Source: Silene latifolia
Taxonomy: Eukaryota; Streptophyta; Magnoliopsida; Caryophyllales; Caryophyllaceae
Assembly (NCBI RefSeq): GCF_048544455.1
Contig: NC_133536.1
Coordinates: forward strand, 194,063,325 to 194,127,324
Length of the DNA stretch: 64,000 bases
Direction of reading: 5' to 3'
Below the pieces are notes generated by a model. The model was not told where the DNA came from. It made no database searches and was given only the letters and a program-made list of their open reading frames with translations. The translations under genes were made by a program, and so were the position numbers. Positions 1 to 11,071 of the stretch are shown in pieces. The number at the start of each line of letters is the position of its first letter. Within the stretch, counting starts at the first letter, position 1.

Positions 1-1569
1 TATGGGTCCTAATAGGTCGCAGCCGCGCATTCCAACACCTTTGAAGGAAATTCGAGTCATGTTACCAATGAGACATGATTCACACGTGCCAAATGATTCA
101 AAATCAAAGGCCGAGATAGCTCCATTCTGTATGAGCTGTTTAACGCGTTTCTCATTAATGGGTCCCATACGGCAGTGCCATAGATAAGTTTGATCTTTGT
201 CACCAACCTTTAACTTTTTATTCATTACGTGCAATATTTCAGTGGTCTGATCTAAAACATAAATTCCATTCATGGAGACTGCCTTGCCATAAATCATATC
301 GTGTAACGAGAAAATGCAGCTATTATTCTCTATTACAAATGAAAAACCAAGTTTGTCAAGTGCAGAAACTGAAATAATGTTTTTAGATAGACTGGGTACA
401 TAATAGCAGTTATATAAAAATAACTCAAATCCATTGGGAAGTCAATCACATATGTTCCCCTCGAGACGGCAGCCACTCGTGCTCCATTCCCGACACGCAG
501 GTCCACCTCACCCTTTACGAGGGGTTCGATGTTTCGGAGCCCCTGCACATGATTGCACAGATGAGAACCACAACTAGTATCTAGTACCCAAGTTCCGTAA
601 CTTGCGTGGTTAATCTCAATCATATGAATAAAAGAAGAAGAAGTAGACATACCAACATGAGTAACGCGACCTGCTTTGATGTCCTCACGGTATACAGGAC
701 ATGTACGCCTCCAATGCCCAGTCTTGTGGCAATGATGGCATTCCATGTTACCGACCTTGCTCTTTGTCGCGCCTAGTGAGGTGCTCGACTCACCAGGCCC
801 ACTCTTTCCTGATCCCGACTTCTTAAACTTCGGCTTACCTACTGCTAGGTCTGCCTGAGCTTTGCCCTTACCCTTGCCCTTGTTTGACACAACGAGAACA
901 TCCTATTTCAGGCTCCCACTAAACTTCATGTCCTTCTCGGTCTGTACGAGAAGGGAGTGTAGTGCATGGGGACTTTTCTTCAAATCATTCATATAGTTAT
1001 TGGCTCTAAAGAGCGCAAAACCATCGTGGAGTGAATGAAGCATGCGGTCAATCACGATGTTCTCGCTGATCTTACAATCAAGTGTCTCCAGTTTCTCGAC
1101 ATTCTCAATCATGCTGAGAATGTGTGGGCTAACCGGTTGGCCCTTCTGGTGTTTCGCCTCAAAGAAGCGACAGGTATGCTCATAGGTCACGATTCTCGGT
1201 GCTTTTGAGAATTCCTTAGTGAGCGTGGTGAAAATCTTATTTGCACCTTGGGATATGAAGCGTTTCTGCAAATTGGATTCCATTGCAAAAATGAGTACGT
1301 TCTTTATCGCACCCGCTTCCATGACGAAATCGCTATACGTGGCGATCTCGTTAGCTCCAGCCGTGGGGCCTGGGTTTGGCGGGATGGGCTATATCAGATA
1401 TTTGAGCTTCCCGTCGGCAATGGCGGCATTCCGTAATGCCGCCTCCCGACCCACGAAGTTTGATCCATCATTCTTCATCGAGTAGACGATTCATCCGATT
1501 CATGAAGATCCGGCCGGACTCACGGTCCAATGTGGCACTTGGCATTGGGTCGTCCGTACGGCCAGCCAT
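1..1569 (-). pseudogene. Copia gag-protease-integrase (element A), degenerate, runs off left edge
   Basis: Gag and the first part of pol of a Ty1/copia retrotransposon, read from about 1569 downwards. The gag N-terminus starts at the ATG at 1569-1567 and shifts frame near 1470. The UBN2-type gag core follows (about 1485-903). A CCHC zinc knuckle (CHHCHKTGHWRRTC) lies near 700-740, and the protease motif is WVLDTSCGSHLCNH, with DTS where DTG is usual. After another frameshift near 430, a GAG-pre-integrase segment (LWHCRMGPINEKRVKQL, then FGTCESCLIGNMTR) continues to base 1. Several frameshifts make it non-functional. It is the same broad lineage as the Angela-like copies at 17 and 45 kb but clearly diverged. 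Its leader, PBS and LTR lie at higher coordinates, as expected for the minus strand. Confidence 0.88.
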
Positions 1570-3323
1570 TTTGTTATTAGCAGTTTAAATGATCGTGATC
1601 TACACTGAAAAAGAAAGGAAAAACAAAACGAAATAAGCAACTCATCGAGGTGATTTAAGTCTATTTAAAATTCATTTTAACGTGTAGACTCATTGCACTT
1701 GTATAATCGATCTACCTCAAGAATTATACAAATGATTCCAAGACTCAATTTCCGTAAATTGATAAGCCAACTGTTTGGCTAGTTCTACCGTTAGAACTCT
1801 TGGTCGATAGATTTTCGTAAATCCTATCTTTAGTCCACCATAATCACAGGATCGTACGAGTGACCATAGTGTTGAGATAAAATAGGTCAATCAGTTCCAA
1901 CTTACCCGACGTAGAAGGGGTCATATTATGCCTACCGACGAAGAAGGGATTCATTGGAGTTTGACCTATAAAGACTATTCTCAATTTTTGGTTATACGAG
2001 GAAGATCCCATCAACTTAGTTTTAATTCATTTTAAGTGAACAAAAATCTAGCTTTACGTGAATGAATTAACTTAGGTGATGGCTTATTAAGACCGTGTGA
2101 CATCTGTATTTCATAGAAAACTAACGCGTAACCTCTATATGAGTCAGCTTTCATGCAAATATTAGGTGGTTTGGTTTTAGGCGGAATATGATGCAAACTA
2201 TCGTTACGATGAAAAACATAAAAAAAATGCAAAACGTAAATAAAAGTCCCAGTGTGGCCTATCCTAGCAGAATTAACATAATACAACTTTGGAATCCACC
2301 GTTGGACCCGAGAAGCTTGTCTTGATGTTTCATCTTTGTTCATGCAGCGGGAGTGAGCATCCGACCTCCATCTTTGGTCTCGTCAAAATTACAATTCAAA
2401 AATTACAAAATATAAACCTATTTACATTCTAAATTAAAACTGTAATTATAAGGAAAAAACCAAAACGGAGATAATTAAAACATTCATGGCATTCAAAAGT
2501 AACTGTAAAAACAAAATATAAACCTATTTACAACCAAGACCGTGTTTCATCATTACGGTAACACGTTCTACTAAGGCCACGCTAAGTTACAACCGTTTGT
2601 AAAATTAAATACGTAATAATTAAAACATTCATGGCATTCAAAAGTAACGATAAATAAAATGCATCAACTAAAACAAAATTTATTCGTGACATAATTTCGT
2701 AATTATGTTAAATTTATCCAAACCACCTTTTAACGATTAAAATTATGTGACAAAACCGCTTTTATCAACTTAATTTTAAACCATTACAATCCGTTACTTT
2801 AAACCGCTTTAAAATAACTAAATGGTACGTGTGTGAACCGTTTCACAATCAAACGAGTGTACAAAATCCGTATAATGTACATTTTATGGCCAAAATGAAA
2901 AATAAAACATGGAAAAATAATTTTTCAGCGCTGCCAAAACACTTTACCTCTCGATCGAAAAATAAAACCCTCGTGAAATCGATTTGACAAAACAAAACCA
3001 ATTGCAATTTTGACCTAATTCGTATTAAATTAAATCTACAATTGACAAAACCTTAACATATTGCTATAAAGACCGTTTATAAAACAATATGCAAAAACAA
3101 ATCGAAAACAAAACCAATCGATCGAGACAATACAGTCCTCAATCGACTGATCAGTTCGGTCGTCTCTTTACAACAGCACAGAACCTCGATCGAATGATCA
3201 GTCCGGCCGACTGTTTACAACAGCACAGAAAATCAGACATGAACAACATATCACGGCTTTCAAGGCAAAATTATCGATTGAAATCGTTTTATGAAAATCA
3301 CGATGAAAAATTTACGTGGCCTC
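1570..3323 (-). other. untranslated leader of Copia element A
   Basis: AT-rich sequence between the PBS and the gag start of element A, with no supported coding sequence. Its length (about 1.75 kb) resembles the 1.93-kb leaders of the Angela-like copies in this window. The short ORFs here look like chance. Confidence 0.6.
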
Positions 3324-3335
3324 GCTCTGATACCA
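3324..3335 (-). other. primer binding site, initiator Met-tRNA type
   Basis: On the minus strand the sequence reads TGGTATCAGAGC, the usual plant Copia PBS complementary to the 3' end of initiator tRNA-Met. It sits two bases after the LTR end, the same spacing as in the copies at 15221 and 43410. Confidence 0.9.
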
Positions 3336-3337
3336 CT

Positions 3338-4319
3338 TGTAGGGTAATATCCGTATAAAACCCCTTAAAACTAAGGACTATAACGTAATTTATCATGTGA
3401 TTAATGGTCATAAACGAAAAACAAGAGAAACGATAAAAGAATAAGAATCAACCTCGGGTCCTGTGTAAAATCGGCCTAAGAACAGAAATCAACGCAGATT
3501 TCCTCCTAATCGTTGCACCCAAGATCGTCTGAGACTATGCCCCTTGTGCTAGAAATTGCTCTCTGATTGCCTTGCAATATTGAGAGAGCTTTTGTGAGTT
3601 TTCTGATGTGAGATCTAGAATTTCAGAGAAAAAGGCTCCAAAACCCTAATTTTTCTTCAAATGAGAATGATTAGGTCAAAAGGAGAGAAGGACTCTCCTT
3701 TTGTTCCATTCGGTCGACCGATCGGTTCCTCAAAGAGGGAGTGGGCTTTCCACTTTCTCCTTATTTAACTCGTGATCTGACTCGTTTTGCTAAATGTATA
3801 TGACGGGTTTTTATTATAAATCGTCATCCGTTATCGGATATTTAAAATATCGACTAGTAACATGAACCAGTCGACATATTAATACTTGTCCGACAATGAC
3901 AATATTGTATAATTAATTAATTCAATATACATTAATTAAATATAACCGTTTATATTCAATTTCCGAATTAACCGCTTAATTCACCTTAGCCAGTATTATT
4001 TAATCCGTATTAAATAATTATCTCAACATCGCGTTTGACTAATTATTAGTCAATAACTCCGACTAACCGCTTAGTCATATTAGGCATCAACATGACTGTA
4101 TTTTCATACCGTCACATCTCTCAAACGTATCCTATAGGTGTGACTTTTAGGGACCAGTTGATCACCGCCATCTGTATGACAATAACGTCAAACTTATCTA
4201 GCAAGCCAACCGTTATTGATAAACGCGGACCAACTGATAATAATACAAAAGTATACCCTTTAATCCTTTTAGAGATTTAAATGTCATTGCACTAACTGTG
4301 GAGGACACCAGCCCCAACA
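3338..4319 (-). repeat. LTR of Copia element A
   Basis: On the minus strand it begins TGTTGGGGCTGGTGTCCTCC and ends CCCTACA just before the PBS, so it has TG...CA ends and is about 982 bp. Its start matches the Angela-like LTRs (TGTTGGAGTTAGTGTCCTCC). It acts as the 5' LTR of element A. A polypurine tract precedes it (see 4320-4392), so it is also the 3' LTR of a deleted upstream unit. Confidence 0.85.
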
Positions 4320-4392
4320 AGCTCCCACTTGTCCGTACAAGTGTACGTGCAATAACGTTATCCGCACTAACTGGAGGACACCGACTCCAACA
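4320..4392 (-). repeat. rearranged LTR start joined to PPT
   Basis: On the minus strand this reads: an LTR start (TGTTGGAGTCGGTGTCCTCC, from 4392), about 20 further LTR bases, then an internal 3' end with a polypurine tract (GGACAAGTGGGAGCT), then the full LTR from 4319. Nearly the whole of one LTR-internal unit has been deleted between them. This makes 4392 the true outer edge of the insertion. Confidence 0.75.
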
Positions 4393-5026
4393 ATATATAC
4401 ATCATCATCAGAGGTAAGTCAAGAAAAGATATATCTCTACGAGTGATTAGTAAGTCAGCAGCAATGCCAATAGCTATAGCTCGTTCTTCACTCGGCGTAG
4501 CTTTTAAAACATGCAATGACTCATTAACTGCACTGCGTGCAGCATCATCAAGAGCATTGAGATGAGTACTCTGAGATGAAATTTTTGCTTGCTTATAATG
4601 CAGTAAGAATTTGGCAATCATATCCTCCGTCATGAAATATTTGCATGTTTGAAAGACTATTGTAGGACCCCTACGAATAGTCCGAACACCATTCATATCA
4701 TTTATGTCTACTGAAAGCCAATATGCCAAGGTGACCCCAGGTGCACTTTTGTGTATCAGAAATAGTTGAGCCCAATTTCGACAAACGAGCGCCATATTTG
4801 CTTTATCTTCGTTATGATTAATTTTTGAGAAGATTTTTTGCATAAGATCTTGATTATTAAAAACAGAATGACATGCTTGATAGTGACGGCCAGGCACTAT
4901 AACTTCCTTTAACGGCGAAAAAGAGAAATCCATAGCTGTTTGTTTTTCAGTGACATAAAGTGCGCAAAATGACTTTTGATCTTCGTCAAGAAGATTAACA
5001 ACACAACCATTGCACCAAGTTGTCAT
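4393..5026 (-). pseudogene. F-box-like protein fragment, 3' end cut by Copia insertion
   Basis: The ORF starts with ATG at 5026 and runs about 211 codons before entering the LTR at 4392; the last residues and the stop are LTR-encoded. Around residues 60-95 it has an F-box-like stretch (LMQKIFSKI, then MALVCRNWAQLF): a hydrophobic helix, a charged loop, then ALVCRxW. The rest (a possible Cys-containing N-terminus, then a helical region with ALDDAARSAVNESLHVL) is not recognised. If it is an F-box protein it would be an SCF ubiquitin-ligase adaptor. This is the only non-transposon-like coding sequence in the window. Function is tentative, and it may be a pseudogene fragment of a multi-copy family. 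Confidence 0.45.
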
Positions 5027-5221
5027 ACTTGTCTATGAAACAAGTGAAATACAAATATTAGTTAAACAAAAGAAATGTGAAAATACAAAACACAAATTCC
5101 TAGGTAGTTGGACTAACAAGCTGGAAAAATAAACAAAGGTGAAGGAGATTCTCAGACCTAGGAAGCACAAATTCCTCACAAAATTAGATCTAGGAAGCAA
5201 AAAAACCGGGAAAATAAAAAG

Positions 5222-5470
5222 GTTTAGATTCTCAGACCTTGTTTGGTGAATCTCAGACCTTGTTTAGTGAATCTCAGACCTTGTTTTGTGAAACTTGGTT
5301 ATTATAAGTGGTTAAAATCATCTGTTTTGCTCATTCCTTTATTTGGTGAATTCACAGACCCTGTTTTGTGAATCTCAGGCCTTATTCAGTGAATCTAAGA
5401 GCTTGTTTTGTGAAACTTGGTCATTATAAGTGGTTAAAATCATCTATTTTGCTCTTTTCTTCTTAATTTG
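5222..5470. repeat. imperfect tandem repeat, about 120-bp period
   Basis: Two units share gaaacttggttattataag, then gtggttaaaatcatct and tttgctc. They are joined by several reiterations of ctcagaccttgttttgtgaa. Confidence 0.7.
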
Positions 5471-5690
5471 TTTCTCTGCTTCTTTGTAATCACAGACCTT
5501 ATTCAATTAACACTCAAGCAACAACAGCATAAGACAAACAGTAGCTAGTGTAATTTATGCAAACCTCTGTAATTTATGCAAACCTTTGAATAATCTCAGA
5601 CCTTATTCAATGAGAACAACAACAGCAGAAAATACAACACGCAGAGAAACAACAAAAACAGAAAATGCAACACGCAGCCAAATTTACTGG

Positions 5691-6030
5691 TTTGAAGATA
5701 ATATAACAATAAGCTACTGGTTTCACAAATTTACCTCCTAGATTCACAAAATAAGTTCTAGGTTTCACAAAAGAAGGTAAACGAAATCTTAACAAATAGA
5801 TGACAAACATTAAGTCCAAGTTTGAAGATAATATAACAATAAGCTACTGGTTTCACAAATTTACCTCCTAGATTCACAAAATATGTTCTAGGTTTCACAA
5901 AAGCAGGTAAACGAAATCTTAACAAACAGATGACAAACATTAAGTCGAAGTTTGAAGATAATAAAACAATAAGCTACTGGTTTCACAAATTTACCTCCTA
6001 GATTCACAAAATAAGCTACTGGTTTCACAA
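5691..6030. repeat. tandem repeat, 130-bp period, about 2.5 copies
   Basis: tttgaagataatataacaat recurs at 5691 and 5821, with a slight variant at 5951. Each is followed by the same block containing ctactggtttcacaaattta and ctaggtttcacaaaag. Spacing is 130 bp both times. Short Phe/Cys-rich ORFs on the minus strand here are by-products of the repeat. Confidence 0.9.
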
Positions 6031-6642
6031 GTTTAAAATAGAAAGGAACATACGAAAAAGCGGAGAAATCGACTGCAATTAATTTTATGCGTTCCTACTG
6101 TCTTCGATTATGCTCACAAAGCGATCAAAACCTGCATAATAACAATAATAATTTAGTAAAGAAACGGAAAATACAAAAATAAGAGAAAGTTTCAATCATA
6201 TTGCGAACATAATCGAGCAGAAACGAAATGCATAAAAATCAAACGAAGTTGAAGGAAAATATAAAAATAAGAGAAAACTGAGTAATCGACTTCAATGGCG
6301 GAAAGGAACATACGAAGAAAAGGAGAAATCGACTTCAATGGCGGAAGACGGAGTTCAGCGAATGGCGAATGGCGAAGACGGAGTAATGGTGATAATTGCG
6401 GAATAAATGAGCTTGTAATGTGATAATGGCGGAAAAGTAGCTGTGAAGGAAGAGAGAGAAATAAATGGTGAGTAAATGTTCAGGAAGTGAGATCGTAAAT
6501 GTGAGTAAATGGTGAGGAAGTGCGTTAGTTGGGAGTATATAGGGGACATGTGTCAACATCTGGTGCATTTGTAATAATTAGATACAATGGTGAGTAAATG
6601 GTTCAGCCGCCTCACCCTAAGGAGGGTGCCTCATATGATTCA

Positions 6643-6647
<5 letters not shown>

Positions 6648-6703
<56 letters not shown>
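6648..6703. repeat. (TA)n microsatellite
   Basis: About 56 bp of uninterrupted TA. It adjoins the LINE poly(A) tail and is mirrored by a shorter (AT)n at 8459-8474, so it probably contains the LINE target-site duplication. Confidence 0.95.
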
Positions 6704-6712
<9 letters not shown>

Positions 6713-8458
6713 TTTTGATAAAATGTAAGTATATTAATATCAAAAAAGTGTCACCATGGAAAGGAAACGGGCCATAACATCATGCGAAAAAGGAATTGGG
6801 CTCGTTCCTAAGCAAAACAAAGTTCGGACTCGTGCAATGCCCAAACTAACTGTTAACTTATCAACAAAATAAGATAGAAATCTTATCTTCACTTCTCTCC
6901 CATCAAAAACTATCTGCCTCCATCACTTCACTTCTATCATCTCATTTCCTCTACCTCAACGATCTGTCTCCTCAACCATCCGTCTCCATCTTCGTCTCCA
7001 CCCTTTACCCTCTATCACCAATCAAGCGGCGGAGCCACCCCTTTTCGTTGTCAGCAACCATCAAAGTAATACCCCTCAATCTAAGCTTCATCTCCTCGGT
7101 GATGGTATCCGCCACCTTTCTGGGATTCATAAGAGTTAACTCAAATTTGCTTAGATTCCGATGTCTCCATATGTGGTATGTGCACGCGTTCACGATGGCA
7201 TTTCCCAGGTCAACTTTGAGCTTCGATCCCCTTCTGTTCGACCTCCATTCCAGAATGTCTCGGGTAGGTAGTTGGACTCCAATCTGCTGTCCTACCAGAT
7301 CTATTACCGCTTTACTGTACTCACAATCAAAGAAAACATGCTCAATGGTTTCAGTTCTGAGAGCGCACATGTAGCAGGTATCCTCTGAGCTTATGCCTAA
7401 TTTGCATAGTTTATCCTTTGTATTCATATTATTGTGATGGTATATCCAAGTGATGAATCCGTGTTTGGGTATAGACCACTTGTTCCAGACCATTTTGTGC
7501 CACTTGACCTTTTCTCCCTTTCGTCTGATATGCTCATATCCTTTAGTAATCGTGTATCTCTGACCTTCTTGATTGCTCCATTGATTTTGTTGATATGCCT
7601 CAGCGAACATGTCTTTAACATGACAAATTTTCCTCCAGTACCAGTTGGAAGTGGCTGGGGGGGGGGGGGGGGGGGGGGGAGTATGTATGCCAGTTCCTAT
7701 TTTTAATATAGATGTGACTTACCCATTTGACCCATAAATGGTCAGTTTTTGCGGCAATCCACCATACCAGCTTACCCACCGCCGCTTTGTTCCACAGACT
7801 GTCATCCTTAAGACCTAATCCCCCTTCATCTTTAGGTTTACAGACTTTGTCCCACGATACCAAGGGGTCTTTGTATATTCACTCCCTCCATCCCAAAGAA
7901 AATTCCTACAAATGGCTTCAATTCTCTGTATAATTCCATTTGGGAGGATGAACATAGAGGCCCAATAGTTGTGAAAAGTTTTGAGAACTGCCTTCACTAA
8001 TACCAATCTTCTCGCATATGAGAGCTTCCGAGCACCTATGGATCTGATTCTGTTAACAATCTTGTCTATCAGAGGCTTGCAATCCTTAGTATTCAGTCTA
8101 GTAGTCTTGATAGGCACCCCAAGGTACCTAAAAGGTAGAGAGCCCTCTATCAGATCAGATACCTGCAAAATCTCCTGCTTAAGCATGTTATTAACCCCAT
8201 TAAAATATGCATTAGATTTCCCCTTGCTCATTTTTAGGCCTGATGAATTTGAGAAAGTGGAAAAAGTCCTTAGGATGATCATCATGGACTGAGCATCTCC
8301 TTTGCAAAAAATAATAACAGATCATCCGCAAACATTAAGTGGGTAATTTTCATAGTTTTGCATAAAGGGTGGTATCTGAATCCCCCACTCTCAGTAGTAT
8401 GGTTGAGTAGCCTTGTGAGATACTCCATGCATATGGTGAACAAGAGTGGGGAAAGGGG
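6704..8458 (-). pseudogene. 5'-truncated LINE (non-LTR retrotransposon), RT C-terminus and zf-RVT
   Basis: Read on the minus strand, the reverse transcriptase begins abruptly at PLSPLLF (near 8457), continues through HLMFADDLLLFF (the catalytic FADD), then LPFRYLGVPI and RNFLWDG, and ends with a zf-RVT region (WNKWSIPKHGFITW; then CYMCALRTETIEHVFFDC). Frames break several times, for example around 8290, 7860 and 7620. The 3' tail is poly(A) at 6716-6704, preceded by TTTATC as in many plant LINEs. The endonuclease half and the start of RT are missing. (TA)n on both sides suggests insertion into a TA microsatellite. Confidence 0.9.
7657..7679 (+). repeat. G23 homopolymer inside LINE
   Basis: A run of 23 G within the LINE coding region. 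It breaks the reading frame and would encode poly-Pro on the minus strand. Confidence 0.95.
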
Positions 8459-8756
8459 ATATATATATATATATACGAAAAGTTACAGGGGAATGTATTT
8501 TGTGAAGAGTTGTAACTTTTGACAAATTCTGACATATTTAATGTCTATTGCGGGAATTAAAACCCGTCAAAGTTTCCCGGCATTGCCCCAAAGCCCCCCC
8601 CCCCCCCCCGCGTCATAGTTGTTTAAATGAAAACTATTTCGTAAATTTCTAAATAATTATGCAAGTGTACACTCCGTACTACCCGAACTTTCATTATATT
8701 ATAACGAACTTACCCATATACGAACCAAACCCAAACACGCTAAAATGAACCAGTAA
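8459..8756. other. unassigned spacer
   Basis: Short (AT)n, then AT-rich sequence with a C16 tract at 8594-8609. No gene seen. The Athila-like coding sequence stops being recognisable near 8757, so its 3' breakpoint lies around here. Confidence 0.5.
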
Positions 8757-10260
8757 TTAGACTTAAATTACCAACAAATATCTCGGCATCCAACTCAGCT
8801 TCTATATCAACAGCATCATCAAGCTATAAACCGGCTCAGGATGAGGCTCATCTCCATGAATCAACTTCTCTATTTCATCTACTTCCTTTCTCAATGGTCC
8901 TGACACAGCAGCAGGGGCGTCAGACTGATTCTTGCCAAAATACAAAGTAAAGGAATCATGAATAGGTGGATCAATAACATTAAGCATATAACATGGAGCT
9001 ACTGAATGGGGACGCTTTAAAGCATTATCAAGAACAAATTTAATAATGTCATCCCCAACTCTTAGTGTCAAACTACCATGCCTAACATCTATGAGTGCTC
9101 ATGTAGTGTGAAGGAACGGTCTACCTAGAATAATAGGGACTTGAGAGTCCTCAACCATATCCATAACGATAAAGTCAACTAGAATAAAATACTTCTCTTC
9201 TCTAACCGGCACATCCTCTAAGACACCCATAAGCTTATGTAAAGATCTATCAGCCATTTGCAAAGTCATATTAGTAACACGGAGTTGACCCATATTTAAC
9301 TTTTTGCAAATTAAATACGGCATAACACTAACACTAGCCCCTAAATCGCAAAGGGCTTTATCAATAGCTAAACTACCAATATGACAAGGAATAGAAAAAC
9401 TCTCTGGATCCTTTAGCTTTAGTGGTGATTTAGCGTGCAATGTGAATGCGCACTCACGAGTGAATGATACCGTCTCAACTTCATCAAAAGACCGATTCTT
9501 GGAAAAAATCTCTTTCAAAAATTTAGCATACGCCGGCTCTTGAGTTACCAATTCAGTAAATGGCACACTCACTTGAAGATTCTTCACTACCTCCATGAAC
9601 CTCCCGAACTGTTGTTCAAGCTTAGACTTTTGTAATCTTTGTGGAAAAGGTAGTTAAATTTTGATTGGCTCGGCTTCTTTAGCTTTAGTAGTCATTTTAG
9701 AAGCACCGTCTTCAGTTACAGGGAATACTCGACCGAGTCCAGTGGTCACTCGATCGAGGATCCTATTTTCTTCCAATGCCGTAGCTGAAACACGCAAAAA
9801 TTTCAATTCTGGGGGGTGTCCTCGATCGAGCCCGTGTAGTACTCGATCGAGTACTGTGGTTCCTCGATCAATCTTGTTGGGGCTCGATCGAGTACTCACG
9901 TCTTTCCTCTTTTTTTCGTCTTTTTTCTTATCCTGTGTTTGATCCTTGCAAAATTCTTTCTCATCATCACTCAACTCGAGATTACCCAATCTTTTAGGAT
10001 GCATATAAGGGACTTCCTCTTCATCAATGGGCACATCCGGACTTTGATAAGTAGTACCGCTCCTCAATGAAATAGCGTTAACTTGTTCATGTGCTTGTTT
10101 ACCTTAAGGAGGAAGATTGCCGGACTGTTTTGAAGGACTTTGAGCCGCCATTTGAGCAACTTGAGTATCCAACATCTTGTTGTGAGCTATTAGTTCGGAA
10201 ATCTGAGCCGTTTGCTTTTGTTGAATCATCAAACTTTGTTACAATAGAGCTTTCATCTCT
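8757..10260 (-). pseudogene. Athila-like gypsy gag C-terminus, linker and protease (3' part, split by CACTA)
   Basis: This continues the gag interrupted at 58598. From 10260 downwards: a gag C-terminal helix (IQQKQTAQISELIAHNKML), then AISLRSGTTYQSP, a charged linker with DR-rich repeats, then a retropepsin-like domain with CDLGASVSVMP (active-site DLGAS) near 9330 and VPIILGRPFLHTT near 9110. Then LTLRVGDD and a tail to about 8757. In-frame stops lie near 10245, 10105, 9655 and 9077, with a frameshift near 8810. The DLGAS protease is typical of Athila/Tat gypsy elements. RT, RNase H and integrase are absent to the left, so the element is 3'-truncated as well as split. Confidence 0.85.
9725..9895. 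repeat. CTCGATCGAG palindrome cluster inside coding linker
   Basis: About six copies, exact or near-exact (actcgatcgagg, ctcgatcgagcc, tactcgatcgagtac, gctcgatcgagtac and variants), at irregular 20-40-bp spacing. On the minus strand they are read in frame as repeated LDRV/LDRG residues. Confidence 0.85.
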
Positions 10261-10263
10261 ACC
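10261..10263. repeat. left TSD of CACTA element (acc)
   Basis: The 3-bp flank acc pairs with gcc at 58598-58600: one mismatch in the 3-bp duplication expected for CACTA elements. Dropping one copy keeps the Athila gag frame continuous. Confidence 0.65.
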
Positions 10264-10745
10264 CACTACTACGAAAACGCGGGGTACCGATGGAAATAAT
10301 CAGGCCGTACTGACGGCTTTTCCGTCAGTATTTCCATTTCCTAACAGAAATTCCGTCAGTAACCAGGATCAGCTTATTTCGTCACTAAAATACCTTTCCT
10401 GACGGAATTTCCGTCAGTAATGAAAAATACTGACGGATAAGTGACGGGAAAACCGTCGTTTGATACTAGCTTGCAACTGACGGAATTTCCGTCAGTATAT
10501 GGATTTACTGACGGAAATTCCGTCATAGAGTGACACGTGGCATTTTTTGGCGGCAATTTTGGAAATGTAAAAAGGGGAGCCCTAACGGAAATTCCGTCAG
10601 TTTTTTTTCATTACTGACGGAAATTCCGTCGGTATGGGGGACACGTGGAAGACGTGTGAGAAATCTGGAAAATGGGAAAAACTTGGAATGACGGAAATTC
10701 CGTCGGTATTTTGGCCATTCCTGACGGAATTTCCGTCAGTTTCAT
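10264..10745. repeat. CACTA left TIR and subterminal repeats
   Basis: After the terminal CACTA there are about a dozen copies of a 15-17-bp palindrome, ctgacggaaattccgtcag and variants, in both orientations. CACTA subterminal repeats of this kind are the usual binding sites for the element's own DNA-binding protein (known from En/Spm TNPA). Binding here is inferred. Confidence 0.88.
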
Positions 10746-11071
10746 TAAAAAATAGGCCTGGAAACAGCAGCCTGCTGCCCAGCCACGATGCGTTTTTCAT
10801 CGTTTCAAATACAGCCATGATGCCTATTTGCATCATTTCAAATACAACCAAAACCTGCAAAACACATATAAAATCGTCGACCGCCAAGCGGGAATCCATT
10901 TCATGTGGACCGCTATTGCGGGACTCAAGAGAGGCAATAAAAGAGAATTGAACGCAAATTTTTTACATAAAAAGTCGGTCAAATTCGTACATTGTCTTAC
11001 TAATTAAACACGAATCACCAATGTTTTTTCATACTCCCTACTAGACGACAATACTAACCTAACTAAAGGCT
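10746..11071. other. CACTA 3' untranslated region
   Basis: No coding sequence. Around 10785-10855 two imperfect copies of a 33-bp unit (catcgtttcaaatacagcc / catcatttcaaatacaacc) lie in tandem. Confidence 0.6.

Larger units (their letters stand above)
5027..6647. other. intergenic, with tandem repeats
   Basis: No supported gene. It contains two tandem-repeat patches (separate entries) and a GA-rich patch near 6290-6600 with short reiterations of gcgaatggcgaa and gtgagtaaatggtgagga. Confidence 0.6.

Noticed and set aside
3324-3335. tRNA genes at the PBS sites
   Set aside because: Only the 12-18-nt complement of a tRNA 3' end is present; no cloverleaf sequence around.
7048-8292. Plus-strand ORFs opposite the left LINE
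   Set aside because: Antisense to recognised RT and zf-RVT sequence.
10091-10951. ORFs across the CACTA left end
   Set aside because: They read through the palindromic subterminal repeats and antisense gag; not coding.
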